NCBI RefSeq assembly: GCF_006402735.1 | Contig: NZ_CP017174.1 | Location: 1-64,000, forward strand | DNA length: 64,000 nucleotides | Source of the DNA: Myxococcus xanthus | GTDB lineage: Bacteria > Myxococcota > Myxococcia > Myxococcales > Myxococcaceae | Reading direction: 5' to 3' | Part shown: positions 45,777-54,090 of the stretch, one piece after another | Layout: every line of letters begins with the position of its first letter | Numbering within the stretch: the first letter of the stretch is position 1 | Position numbers and translations under genes: made by a program | The notes under the pieces: generated by a model | Databases searched by the model: none | Told to the model about the DNA's origin: nothing | What the model saw: only the letters and a program-made list of their open reading frames with translations

Positions 45777-46787
45777 TCACTTCGCGACGCCCGCCCGTGC
45801 CTCGTCCAGGAGGCTCAGGTCCACCAGTCCATCGATGTTGGCGTCGGTGATGAAGCCCAGCGTCTTCGCATGCTCGGCCGCGGTGGCGAGCGCCCGCGGC
45901 ACCGGGTCCAGGCTGGGCTCCAGCCGGGAGAAGGCCTGCTGGAGGATGCCGGCGGGCAGTGGCTTGCTCGTGAGGCGGCCGAAGGCGGCGTTGGCCGCGG
46001 TGGTGAAGCCGGCCGGGTCCTCCTGCCAGCGCTCGGTGAGCCGCAGGTGCGCGCGCAGGAGGGCGACCACGCGCGGGCGCTGCGTCTCCATCACCTGTCG
46101 TGTCGTCACCAGCACCGTGGTGGGGAAGCGCCCGCCGGGCCACAAGTCCTTCTCATTCACCAGGATGCGGCCCTTGCCCTCGGCCACCAGGCGCGCGCCC
46201 CAGGGCTCCGGTACCCACGCGCCCTCAATGCCGCCGCGCAGGAACTGGCCCAGGATGTCCGGGTTGCTCAGCGGAAAGATTTGCACGTCCCCGGTGCCGT
46301 CCAGGCGCGTCGTCAGCCCTCGCTGCTTGAGCCAGTAGCGCAGGGCGATGTCCTGCGTGTTGCCCAGCTGCGGCGACGCCAGCTTCTTGCCCTTGAGCTC
46401 CGCGGGCGTCTTCACCGTGCGCACCACCAGCACCGCGCCGTTGTTCACCGCGCCCGCGATGACGCGCAGCTCGCGCCCGGCCTTGAGGAACGTGTTGATG
46501 GCCGGACCACTGCCCACGTAGGACACGTCCAGTGAACCGGCCACCAGCGCCTCCATGGCGGCGGGGCCCGCGTTGAACTGCATCACCTCCAGGCGGCCCA
46601 CACCCGGCTGCGAGGCGAACGTGCCCTCCGCGTTGCCCACCAGGGCCTGGGCGTGGGTGATGTTGGGGAAGAAGCCCAGGCGCAGCGGCGCGTCGGGGCC
46701 GCGCGCGGCGGACTCGCGCTTGCAGCCCGCGCCGAGCACCGCCAGTCCAGCGACCACCACGGGCAACAGGGTGCGGAAGACACGCAT
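45777..46787 (-). CDS. ABC transporter substrate-binding lipoprotein, sulfonate/nitrate (SsuA) type
   Basis: 336 residues from ATG 46787. The lipobox LGAGC is near residue 20. The rest is a two-lobe periplasmic-binding fold: LRLGFFPNITHAQALVG near 35, ALVAGSLDVSYVGSGPAINTF near 80 and LKGKKLASPQLGNTQDIALR near 130. These fit the aliphatic-sulfonate/nitrate/taurine type (NMT1/THI5-like). The solute is not certain; sulfonate, nitrate and thiamine precursors all use this family. It is third in the operon, after ATP-binding and permease genes and before the HAD gene. Confidence 0.9.
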   Translation of the reverse strand: MRVFRTLLPVVVAGLAVLGAGCKRESAARGPDAPLRLGFFPNITHAQALVGNAEGTFASQPGVGRLEVMQFNAGPAAMEALVAGSLDVSYVGSGPAINTFLKAGRELRVIAGAVNNGAVLVVRTVKTPAELKGKKLASPQLGNTQDIALRYWLKQRGLTTRLDGTGDVQIFPLSNPDILGQFLRGGIEGAWVPEPWGARLVAEGKGRILVNEKDLWPGGRFPTTVLVTTRQVMETQRPRVVALLRAHLRLTERWQEDPAGFTTAANAAFGRLTSKPLPAGILQQAFSRLEPSLDPVPRALATAAEHAKTLGFITDANIDGLVDLSLLDEARAGVAK

Positions 46788-46866
46788 GGCCGTTGAAGGT
46801 GTGACGCGTCGGCGGGATTTCAACGCCCGACGAATCCAAGCGTCAGGCGCCACACGGCCGTGGGCC

Positions 46867-47628
46867 TCACGTCGTCGCCGTCAGCCCCCACCGCCGCCGC
46901 AGCCGCACCTCCACCGTCTGGAAGAGGACACGGTCCACCGCGGTGCCGATGATGACGATGGCCACCATGACGGCCATGACCTGGGGCACGTCCATCAGCT
47001 CGCGGCCCACCGTGAGCAACTGCCCCAGGCCGCCGGAGACGAAGAGCAGCTCACCGGCCAGCAGCGCGCGCCAGGCGAAGCTCCATCCCAGCTTCAGGCC
47101 GGTGACGATGCCGGGCAGGGCCGCGGGCAGCAGCACGCCGAAATGGAAGCGCAGGCCTCGCACGCCCAGGGTGCTGGCCACGCGGGTGAGCTGCGGGTCC
47201 ACGCCGTTGACGCTGTCCTCGGTGGCGATGGCGATGCCCAGCACGCTGCCCATGACGACGACGAAGAGGATGGCGCCGTCCGTCAGCCCGAACCACAGCA
47301 GGGCCAGCGGCAGCCAGCAGATGGATGGCAGTGCCTGCAGCCCCATCACCACCGGCTTCACGGCGTTGCGGAAGAAGGGGATGCGGGAAATCAGCAGGCC
47401 CAGAGGGACGCCCAGGGCCACCGACATCAGGTAGGCGCGCAGCAGCCGCCCCAGGGAGCGTCCCGCCGCGCCCACCAGGCGCCCGTCGGCGACCATGGCC
47501 ACCAGGCTCTGGGCCACCGTCAGGGGCCCGGGCAGCAGGTGGGGAGACCAGACGCCCATCCGGGCCACCAGCTCCCAGAGGCCAATCAGCAACGCGATCA
47601 CCAGCAGCTTCTGGGCATGGTGTTTCAT
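46867..47628 (-). CDS. ABC transporter permease, sulfonate/nitrate type
   Basis: 253 residues with six hydrophobic helices. The binding-protein-dependent loop motif is visible as LGVRGLRFHFGVLLPAALPG near residue 160 (the E-A-A-x3-G-type loop that contacts the ATPase). Family pattern SICWLPLALLWFGLTDGAIL near residue 100 matches SsuC/TauC/NrtB. GAGGTGCG precedes ATG 47628. It sits between the ATPase (nine bases upstream) and the binding protein (79 bases downstream). Confidence 0.92.
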   Translation of the reverse strand: MKHHAQKLLVIALLIGLWELVARMGVWSPHLLPGPLTVAQSLVAMVADGRLVGAAGRSLGRLLRAYLMSVALGVPLGLLISRIPFFRNAVKPVVMGLQALPSICWLPLALLWFGLTDGAILFVVVMGSVLGIAIATEDSVNGVDPQLTRVASTLGVRGLRFHFGVLLPAALPGIVTGLKLGWSFAWRALLAGELLFVSGGLGQLLTVGRELMDVPQVMAVMVAIVIIGTAVDRVLFQTVEVRLRRRWGLTATT

Positions 47629-47637
47629 GACGCACCT

Positions 47638-48537
47638 CTACGGGCCGGGAATCACCTGCGGACGGAGCACGGGCTGGGCGGGGGCCCGGGTGGGCGCTGG
47701 CTTGAGCGAGCGTGTGTGGGCGCGGCCCTCCACCTCACGCAGCAGGCCGCCGACGTGCCGCACCATTTCATTGAGCGCCGCGTCCTCCGGCTGGCGCGGC
47801 ATGGGCAGGTGGACTTCCAAATCCCGCACCACGCGTCCCGGCCGGGGCGCCATCAGCACCACGCGGGTGCCCAGCATCAGCGCTTCATGGACGTCGTGGG
47901 TGACGAACACCACCGTCTTGCCCGTGCGCACCCAGATGGACTGGAGGAGCTCCTGCATGTGGATGCGCGTCTGCGCGTCCAGCGAACCGAAGGGCTCGTC
48001 CATCAGCAGCACGGCCGGGTCCACCGCCAGCGCGCGGGCGAGCGAGGCCCGCATCTTCATGCCCCCGGAGAGCTGATGGGGCAGCGCGTCCTCGAAGCCG
48101 CCCAGCTGCACCCGCTGGATATAGGTGTCCGCCCGCTCGCGGCGCTCGGCGCGGGGCACGCCCCGGGCGGCCAGCGCGAAGGTGATGTTGCCGCGCACGG
48201 TGAGCCACGGGAACAGGGCGGCTTCCTGGAACATCAGCAGCCGGTCCGGCCCGGGCCCGTGGATGGGCTGCCGGTCGATGGACACCGAGCCCCCCGTGGG
48301 CACCACGTGTCCCGCCAGCGCGTAGAGCAGCGTGGACTTGCCGCAGCCGGACGGACCCAGCAGGCATACGAATTCGCCCGAGCGGACGTTGAGGTCCACG
48401 TTCTGCAAGGCGACCACCTTGTTGGCGTACTCGTGGTCCAACCGGGCGACGCTGATTTTCGCGCGCTCCGCGCCGACATGCGCCGGCTGGAGCAGGCGCA
48501 GGGAACTTCTCCAACGGCCAAGGAGGGCGCGCAGCAT
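47638..48537 (-). CDS. ABC transporter ATP-binding protein, sulfonate/nitrate type
   Basis: 299 residues from the ATG at 48537; the longer frame to 48729 has no ribosome site. Walker A is GPSGCGKST near residue 63, the Q-loop is FQEAALFPW, the signature LSGGMKMR near 140 and Walker B VLLMDEPFGSLDAQT near 160, followed by the H-switch VFVTHDVHEAL. It powers the downstream permease. The C-terminal 55 residues are Pro/Arg-rich and unusual. It is the first gene of the operon, and I see no riboswitch or clear operator in the 198-base gap before it, which it shares with a divergent small membrane gene. Confidence 0.94.
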   Translation of the reverse strand: MLRALLGRWRSSLRLLQPAHVGAERAKISVARLDHEYANKVVALQNVDLNVRSGEFVCLLGPSGCGKSTLLYALAGHVVPTGGSVSIDRQPIHGPGPDRLLMFQEAALFPWLTVRGNITFALAARGVPRAERRERADTYIQRVQLGGFEDALPHQLSGGMKMRASLARALAVDPAVLLMDEPFGSLDAQTRIHMQELLQSIWVRTGKTVVFVTHDVHEALMLGTRVVLMAPRPGRVVRDLEVHLPMPRQPEDAALNEMVRHVGGLLREVEGRAHTRSLKPAPTRAPAQPVLRPQVIPGP

Positions 48538-48735
48538 CCACCACAAGCTAGGCACGTAGGTGCAAGTGGGAAGGGGGAGCACGCAAAGGGCCCGTTGAGG
48601 GCTTCCTGGCCTGCTCGCCTGCTTTGTGCGCGGAGAGGGGCTCGTGGCCCACGGCCTTTGTCCCACCCGGTAGAACCTAGTGACGCGGCAGTCGCGTGTT
48701 TTCATCGCCTGCCCGCCTGTCATAGACATTGGGGC

Positions 48736-49086
48736 ATGCTGGCGGACGGGCTTATCGAGCTGATGCGGGGCGTTCTGGCGACCTACTCGGACAAGAGCCG
48801 CTTCGGCGCCGCCGGGCTGATGCTCCTGCTGGGCCTGGGCGTGCTGCTGGGGGCGGGCAGCCTGGCCCTCTCCGCCGAGCCCCTCATCGCCGACGAGGGG
48901 CTGGCGTGGACCGTGGGATTGCTGGCCCCCTTCGTCGTGGGCGCCGTCGTGGCCGGCTTCCAGAAGGTGAAGCTGTGGGACTGGCAGTTCCGGTTCGACC
49001 TGGAGCGCTTCGGCGCGGCCTTCTGCGTCACGATGGGCTTCGTGCTGGCCCGCTTCGTCGGCGTCCTGCTGCTCGCCGGGGGCTGA
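48736..49086 (+). CDS. small membrane protein
   Basis: 116 residues with three hydrophobic helices (AAGLMLLLGLGVLLGAGSLA, AWTVGLLAPFVVGAVVAGF, AAFCVTMGFVLARFVGVLLL). A short basic/aromatic segment (KVKLWDWQFRFDLERFG) lies between helices two and three. No known family or catalytic residue is seen. ATG 48736 with GGGG just before is the best start. It is divergent from the ABC operon, and its stop is 27 bases from a convergent membrane-protein gene. The function is unknown. Confidence 0.62.
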   Translation: MLADGLIELMRGVLATYSDKSRFGAAGLMLLLGLGVLLGAGSLALSAEPLIADEGLAWTVGLLAPFVVGAVVAGFQKVKLWDWQFRFDLERFGAAFCVTMGFVLARFVGVLLLAGG

Positions 49087-49113
49087 GGCGAAGGCCCTTC
49101 GTCCCGGGGGTGC

Positions 49114-49680
49114 TCAGGCGGCGCGGCTCGTCCGTTCGGTGCGCAGGTGCGTCCGCGTTCGCAATCCCAGCCACGCGGCGAAGACGAGCAGCAGCACGCC
49201 CACGCCGCTGAAGGCGCCGCCCACGCGCAGGGAGGCGTTGCGGTCATCCCGGACGAACTCCACCGTCTTTCCGCCGGGGTTCGCGAAGGCCTGCTCCAAC
49301 TGCGCCTCCACGCGCGTGGCTTCCTCTTCCTCGGTGACCCACTGGAAGAAGAGGGGGTACTCGCCGTGCGCCGTCACCAGCGTGGGCCGGAAGATGGGCA
49401 CGCGGTTGCGGCGGGCGGCGCGGGTCCGGTCCACCTTGACGCCCTGCACATCCTTCATCGCGAAGCTGGCCACTTCGTCGCGGGTGAGCCAGCTGGAATG
49501 GAACAGCAGGCACACGCCGCCGGGCTGGCACCGCAGCTCCACGCGGGCCTTGGCGCTGAGCAGGTAGGGGCCCAGCACGAGGAAGGGCAGGGCGAGCAGC
49601 ACGCACGCCGCCGCGGCAATGGCCGTGGTGCGGCTGCGGCGCGGCTCGTCATCGGAGTAGGAGGACTGGGGCTCGCTCAC
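49114..49680 (-). CDS. two-helix membrane protein of unknown function
   Basis: 188 residues from the GTG at 49680, chosen because AGGAGAGG lies just upstream; an ATG at 49692 has none. The first helix (TAIAAAACVLLALPFLVLGP) near residue 20-45 and the second (SGVGVLLLVFAAWLGL) near 165 leave a mostly extracytoplasmic or cytoplasmic middle domain of about 110 residues (TLVTAHGEYPLFFQWVTEEE). One pair of cysteines in RCQPGGVCLLF may form a disulfide. No family is recognised. The end is basic (RTRTHLRTERTSR). Confidence 0.65.
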   Translation of the reverse strand: MSEPQSSYSDDEPRRSRTTAIAAAACVLLALPFLVLGPYLLSAKARVELRCQPGGVCLLFHSSWLTRDEVASFAMKDVQGVKVDRTRAARRNRVPIFRPTLVTAHGEYPLFFQWVTEEEEATRVEAQLEQAFANPGGKTVEFVRDDRNASLRVGGAFSGVGVLLLVFAAWLGLRTRTHLRTERTSRAA

Positions 49681-49891
49681 ACCTCTCCTCATAGACCCGG
49701 GCGGGCCGGGTGGGCAGCGGTTTCGTGCATGCACAGCGTTGACCCCTGGGCAACGTGGGAGCGGGCGCTGTTCACCAGCGGGCCCGTGCCGCCACGGGTC
49801 CGTGCTTGAGCGAGCAGTCGTACCCGGCAGGCATCACCGTGTCCCGTCCGCGCCTGGCCGCGTGCCGGGACGTGCATCGCAAGGAGGCCGT

Positions 49892-50977
49892 ATGAAGGCC
49901 GTGGCCGTCTTCCCCCAGAAGCGCGAGGTGCGTGTCATCACCGACGCCCCCGAGCCTCGCATCCAGTCCCCCACGCAGGTGAAGGTGCGGACGCGGGAAA
50001 TCGGGGTGTGTGGCACGGACAAGGAAATCATCGAGTTCGTCTACGGCTCCCCGCCGCCGGGCTCGGACCACCTCATCCTGGGTCACGAGTGTCTGGGCGA
50101 GGTGGTGGAGGTGGGCGAGGCCGTCCGGGGCCTGAGCCGCGGGGACTGGGTGGTGCCACGCGTGCGCCGGCCGTGCCCGCATGCCACCTGCCCGCCGTGC
50201 CGCGGGGGCCATCCGGACTTCTGCATCACCGGCGATTTCACCGAGCGGGGAATCCAGGGCGCTCACGGCTTCGGCGCCGAGTCCTTCGTGGAGGACGTGG
50301 CCTACCTGCACCGGGTGCCCGCGGAGCTGCGCGAGGTGGCGGTGCTCACCGAGCCGCTCACCATCGCGGAGAAGTCCCTCCGCCAACTGGAGCGCTTCCA
50401 GGACCGGCTGCCCTGGAAGGCGGGCCCGGGCCGCGCGGTGGTGCTGGGCGCGGGGCCGGTGGGACTGCTGGGCGCCATGGCGCTGGCACGCCGGGGTTAT
50501 GCCACCACGATGTATTCGCGCAGCCCCAAGCCCAACGCGAAGGCCGAGGCATCGGAAGCGCTGGGTGTGCCCTACATCTCCTCGAAGGAGGTGCGGCCGC
50601 AGGAGCTGGTCCGCAGGGTCGGCGCTGCGGACGTCATCTACGAGGCCGCGGGCGTGGCGAAGGCGGCGCTGGAGACGCTGAAGGCGCTGGGCCCCAACGG
50701 CGTCTGCATCCTCACGGGTGTCCCGTCGAAGGAGGAGCCCTTCGACGTGGCACCGGTGCTCAAGGACGTGGTGCTGGGCAACCAGGTGCTGGTGGGCACG
50801 GTGAACGCGGCGGATGTCGACTTCGACATGGCGCTGGAGGACTTGCGGCACTTCCAGGCCCGCTGGCCCGGGGGGCTGGAGCGGCTCATCTGCGCCAGGC
50901 ACTCGCCCGAGGACTTCTGCGACGTCGTCACTGGCAAGAAGTCCGGCGGCATCAAGGACGTCATCCGCTTCATCTGA
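49892..50977 (+). CDS. glucose 1-dehydrogenase-like MDR enzyme
   Basis: 361 residues. This medium-chain dehydrogenase has the zinc-site residues C-x-T-D (GVCGTDKEIIEF near 35) and GHECLGEVVEVG near 65. A structural-zinc-like Cys cluster (RPCPHATCPPCRGGHPDFC) lies near 95 and the Rossmann motif VLGAGPVGLLGAM near residue 190. The domain layout matches archaeal-type glucose dehydrogenases, which oxidise glucose to gluconolactone with NAD(P). AAGGAGG precedes ATG 49892. GH15 begins 22 bases after its stop, so the two are one operon. The substrate is inferred from the family and context. Confidence 0.85.
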   Translation: MKAVAVFPQKREVRVITDAPEPRIQSPTQVKVRTREIGVCGTDKEIIEFVYGSPPPGSDHLILGHECLGEVVEVGEAVRGLSRGDWVVPRVRRPCPHATCPPCRGGHPDFCITGDFTERGIQGAHGFGAESFVEDVAYLHRVPAELREVAVLTEPLTIAEKSLRQLERFQDRLPWKAGPGRAVVLGAGPVGLLGAMALARRGYATTMYSRSPKPNAKAEASEALGVPYISSKEVRPQELVRRVGAADVIYEAAGVAKAALETLKALGPNGVCILTGVPSKEEPFDVAPVLKDVVLGNQVLVGTVNAADVDFDMALEDLRHFQARWPGGLERLICARHSPEDFCDVVTGKKSGGIKDVIRFI

Positions 50978-50999
50978 CCCCTTCGACAAGGAGTGACGC

Positions 51000-52865
51000 A
51001 TGGCAACGGGAAGCAGCGGCGCTTCGGTGACGGGACAGCCGGTGGCCATCGAGGACCACGGCGTCATCGGCGACCTGCGGACGGTGGCGCTGGTGGGCAA
51101 CGAGGGCACCATCGACTGGTTTTGTTTTCCGCACTTCGACAGTCCCAGTGTCTTCGCCGCGCTGTTGGACCGTGAGAAGGGCGGCCACTGGGGCATCGCG
51201 CCGGAGCCCGACGGGGTGATGAAGCGGCAGTTCTACTGGCCGGAGACCAACGTCCTGGTGACGCGCTTCTACACGCCGGATGGCGTGGGCGAGCTGGTCG
51301 ACTTCATGCCCATGTCGGGCAGGAAGGGGATGAAGGAGGAGCGGGAAATCCTCCGGCGCGTGCGCGTGGTGCGTGGACAGATGGTCTTCCGCATGGAGTG
51401 CTTCCCGGCCTTCAACTACGCGCGGGATACGCACGAGACGAAGCTCATCCACAGCGGGGCCACCTTCTCCTCTGACACGCTCCAGCTCACGCTGTCCTCG
51501 TCGGTGCCGCTGCGGAAGGTGGAGCGGGGCGTCACCGCGTCCTTCACCCTGCATGAGAACCAGTCCGCCGTCTTCTCCCTGCACCCGGGCGCGCGCACGT
51601 CCTGCGAGGCGGTGGTGCACAACCATGAGTCCTCCGAGGAGCTCTTCCGGGAGACGGTGGAGTACTGGCGCCATTGGCTGTCGGGCTGCCAGTACACGGG
51701 CCGGTGGCGGGAGACGGTGCAGCGCTCGGCGCTGGCGCTCAAGCTGATGACCTTCGCGCCCACGGGCGCCATCGTCGCGGCGCCCACTTGCAGCCTGCCG
51801 GAGTCACCGGGCGGAACGCGCAACTGGGACTATCGCTTCTGCTGGCTGCGCGACGCGGCCTTCACCGTGTACGCGTTCCTCCGCATCGGCTTCAAGCAGG
51901 AGGCGGCGGCCTTCATGCGCTGGGTGGAGGCGCGCTGCGCGGAGTACGACGACGGGCCGCTGCCCCTGATGTTCGGCATCGACGGCAAGCGCGTGCCCGA
52001 GGAGCAGGAACTCCTTCACCTGTCGGGCTATGGCGGCGCGCGCCCGGTGCGCATCGGCAACGCGGCGGCGGACCAGTTGCAGCTCGACATCTACGGCGAG
52101 CTGATGGACTCCGTGTACCTGTCCAACAAGTACGCGGCCCCCATCTCCTATGACTTCTGGCGGCACCTGCGGCGGCTGGTGGACTGGGTGTGTGACAACT
52201 GGGAGCTTCCGGACGAAGGCATCTGGGAGGTGAGAGGCGGGCAGCGGCAGTTCGTGTACTCGAAGCTGATGTGCTGGGTGGCGGTGGACCGCGCCATCCG
52301 GCTGGCGGACAAGCGCAGCTTCCCGGCGGACCGGGCCCGCTGGCACAAGGTGCGGGACGCCATCTTCGAGGACATCATGGACAAGGGCTGGAACCCGGAG
52401 CGGGGCGCCTTCGTCCAGTACTACGGCGGCCACGCGCTGGACGCGGCGAATCTGCTGATGCCGCTGGTGTTCTTCCTGTCCCCGGTGGACCCGCGCATGC
52501 TCCAGACGCTGGACGTCATGCGCAAGCCGCCGTCCCACGGCGGGCTCGCGTCGGACGGGCTGGTGTTCCGCTACGACGTGGAGGCCACGCTGGATGGAAT
52601 CGCCGGCAGCGAGGGCACCTTCAACCTCTGCAGCTTCTGGCTGGTGGAGGCGATGACGCGCGCGAGCGTGGCCCGGCCCGACTTGCTGGAGGAGGCGCGG
52701 CTCATCTTCGAGCGGATGCTGGGCTACGCCAACCACGTGGGCCTGTACGCGGAGCAGACGGGCATGTCCGGCGAGGCCTTGGGCAACTTCCCGCAGGCAC
52801 TCACTCACCTGGCGCTCATCAGCTCCGCCTACAACCTGGACCGCACGCTGGGCCGGCGCGACTGA
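51000..52865 (+). CDS. GH15 family glycoside hydrolase (glucoamylase/trehalase type)
   Basis: 621 residues, no signal peptide, cytoplasmic. The N-terminal beta domain has [17 protein letters not shown] and [18 protein letters not shown]. The (alpha/alpha)6 barrel has the family box [17 protein letters not shown] near residue 275 and the C-terminal catalytic region [14 protein letters not shown] near 540, where GH15 enzymes hold a catalytic glutamate. Related bacterial proteins split trehalose or alpha-glucans to glucose. With the glucose dehydrogenase upstream it makes a plausible trehalose/glucan to gluconate route. GGAG precedes the ATG. Confidence 0.93.
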   Translation: MATGSSGASVTGQPVAIEDHGVIGDLRTVALVGNEGTIDWFCFPHFDSPSVFAALLDREKGGHWGIAPEPDGVMKRQFYWPETNVLVTRFYTPDGVGELVDFMPMSGRKGMKEEREILRRVRVVRGQMVFRMECFPAFNYARDTHETKLIHSGATFSSDTLQLTLSSSVPLRKVERGVTASFTLHENQSAVFSLHPGARTSCEAVVHNHESSEELFRETVEYWRHWLSGCQYTGRWRETVQRSALALKLMTFAPTGAIVAAPTCSLPESPGGTRNWDYRFCWLRDAAFTVYAFLRIGFKQEAAAFMRWVEARCAEYDDGPLPLMFGIDGKRVPEEQELLHLSGYGGARPVRIGNAAADQLQLDIYGELMDSVYLSNKYAAPISYDFWRHLRRLVDWVCDNWELPDEGIWEVRGGQRQFVYSKLMCWVAVDRAIRLADKRSFPADRARWHKVRDAIFEDIMDKGWNPERGAFVQYYGGHALDAANLLMPLVFFLSPVDPRMLQTLDVMRKPPSHGGLASDGLVFRYDVEATLDGIAGSEGTFNLCSFWLVEAMTRASVARPDLLEEARLIFERMLGYANHVGLYAEQTGMSGEALGNFPQALTHLALISSAYNLDRTLGRRD

Positions 52866-52931
52866 GGCCCGCCGCTGTCAGTCCGGAATGAACCTTCCGT
52901 CCACGCCGTGCCCTCACACAAGGACACGGCC

Positions 52932-53450
52932 ATGGGAGACCCACGCAATCCGAAGCGGGCGCACGAGCGCTGGAACCTGGAGCGTCTGCGCGCCTGCGAG
53001 ACGGAGGTGCGCGCCCTGGCGCCCTGGGTGACGGTGTCCGGAGGCTGGGCCTGGCACTTCATGGCCCCGCCGCACGAGGAGCTGAAGCGCTTCCACGACC
53101 ACAAGGACGTGGACCTCTTCGTCGAGCCCGCGCGCTTCCCGGAGCTCATCGCCGTGCTCACCGCTCGCGGCTACCACCGCATCTGGACGCGCTTCGACGC
53201 CACCTCCACGCACTTCTACCGCTACGCCCGGCACGATGAGGGTGGCAAGGTCCTGCTCGACGTCTTCATCCGGCGCGTGCCCTTCGTGGACGCCGGGGGG
53301 ATTCGCGTGGTGGACCCGGCCACGCTGCTCACCTTCTACGGAGACATCCACAGCACGGATGACTGCGTGTCGGTGCTGGCGGCGCGGCGGCTGCTGGCGA
53401 AGGGCCACAGCCCCCTGGGCCGGGTGGAGCTCGTCACGCAGGCCCACTGA
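52932..53450 (+). CDS. nucleotidyltransferase-like protein
   Basis: 172 residues. VSGGWAWHFMAPPHEELKRF then HDHKDVDLFV has the G-G-W and H-x-D-x-D layout of the nucleotidyltransferase fold used by aminoglycoside-type adenylyltransferases, so metal residues are present. Later SIHSTDDCVSVLAARRLLA-type helices follow. ATG 52932 has AAGGA about eight bases upstream; an in-frame GTG at 52908 has no site. The substrate is unknown. The stop is followed by a bidirectional terminator and the convergent secreted-protein gene. Confidence 0.75.
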   Translation: MGDPRNPKRAHERWNLERLRACETEVRALAPWVTVSGGWAWHFMAPPHEELKRFHDHKDVDLFVEPARFPELIAVLTARGYHRIWTRFDATSTHFYRYARHDEGGKVLLDVFIRRVPFVDAGGIRVVDPATLLTFYGDIHSTDDCVSVLAARRLLAKGHSPLGRVELVTQAH

Positions 53451-53454
53451 AAGC

Positions 53455-53489
53455 CCCGTGGGCGCGGCCCTGCACGCCGCGCCCACGGG
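53455..53489. terminator. bidirectional hairpin between convergent genes
   Basis: CCCGTGGGCGCGGC at 53455-53468 and its perfect inverse at 53476-53489 enclose a seven-base loop. It lies between the nucleotidyltransferase-like gene and the small secreted protein gene, within a 46-base gap. Confidence 0.8.
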
Positions 53490-53496
53490 CTCGCCG

Positions 53497-53937
53497 TCAC
53501 TGCACGGTGAAGAGGTGGTTGTTGCCGAAGTTCGAATCCCAGGCCTGGCAGCCCCAGCGGCTGGTGTTCTCGAACCAGACCGCCAGCGTGCCCCGCGTGT
53601 TGAGCGGGATGGACGGCGCGGGCGGGTTGGGCGTGGAGGAGAAGCCCGCAACCCAGAAGCGCTGCACCGGGCCATTGTTGAACTGGTAGTAGCCCGTCAT
53701 GGTCCACCCAGGCGTGGTGCCGTTGATGTTGCCGCGGCACTGCGTCAGCCGGTCCGCGCTGAAGTGGATGGCCGCGGTGGAGCCGAAGGGCAGCGGGTTG
53801 GAGGAGGCGAGCACATTCCAACCCTGCGCGGGCGACTGGAAGGTGATGCTGGAGGGGGACTGCGAGGAAGCGGCCGTTCCGGCGAGCAGCACGGCGACGG
53901 CGGCGGCGAGACACCAGCGGGGGGATTGACGCGGCAA
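53497..53937 (-). CDS. small secreted protein, DUF6209-like
   Basis: 146 residues with signal peptide (MPRQSPRWCLAAAVAVLLAG). The mature part is beta-rich with ITFQSPAQGWNVLASS, IHFSADRLTQCRGNINGTTP, WTMTGYYQFNNGPVQRFWV and WFENTSRWGCQAWDSNFGNN. The order of a D-R-L-x-Q-C-R-G motif, G-Y-Y-Q-F-N-N-G-P and a second Cys near the end fits the small DUF6209-type secreted proteins of this group. The two Cys may form a disulfide. No activity is known; I am fairly but not fully sure of the family. Confidence 0.7.
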   Translation of the reverse strand: MPRQSPRWCLAAAVAVLLAGTAASSQSPSSITFQSPAQGWNVLASSNPLPFGSTAAIHFSADRLTQCRGNINGTTPGWTMTGYYQFNNGPVQRFWVAGFSSTPNPPAPSIPLNTRGTLAVWFENTSRWGCQAWDSNFGNNHLFTVQ

Positions 53938-54090
53938 GGCAAAGCTCCAGGTTGAGAGGAAGCTGCGTTGCGGATACGCACACCGTGGCAGGCAAGGGCT
54001 GTGACAGTCCGACAGTGGACCCCCACGGGTTTGTGCCGCTCAATCGCGGACTCCTCTAGAGTCAGGCTCCACACCTTTACGCTCCGCGCC

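Noticed and set aside
46555..48735. A long plus-strand frame over the ABC transporter genes
   Set aside because: It is antisense to three recognisable genes and its sequence is His/Gln/Arg-rich. Only the last 116 codons, after ATG 48736, form a plausible membrane protein and were kept.
48538..48735. Possible TPP or cobalamin riboswitch before the ABC operon
   Set aside because: I looked on the minus strand for the conserved cores of both and found none. The gap is only a shared promoter region as far as I can see.
53525..53540. A GTTCGAATCCC-like string that resembles a tRNA T-loop
   Set aside because: It lies inside the DUF6209-like gene, and no acceptor, D or anticodon stems can be built around it.
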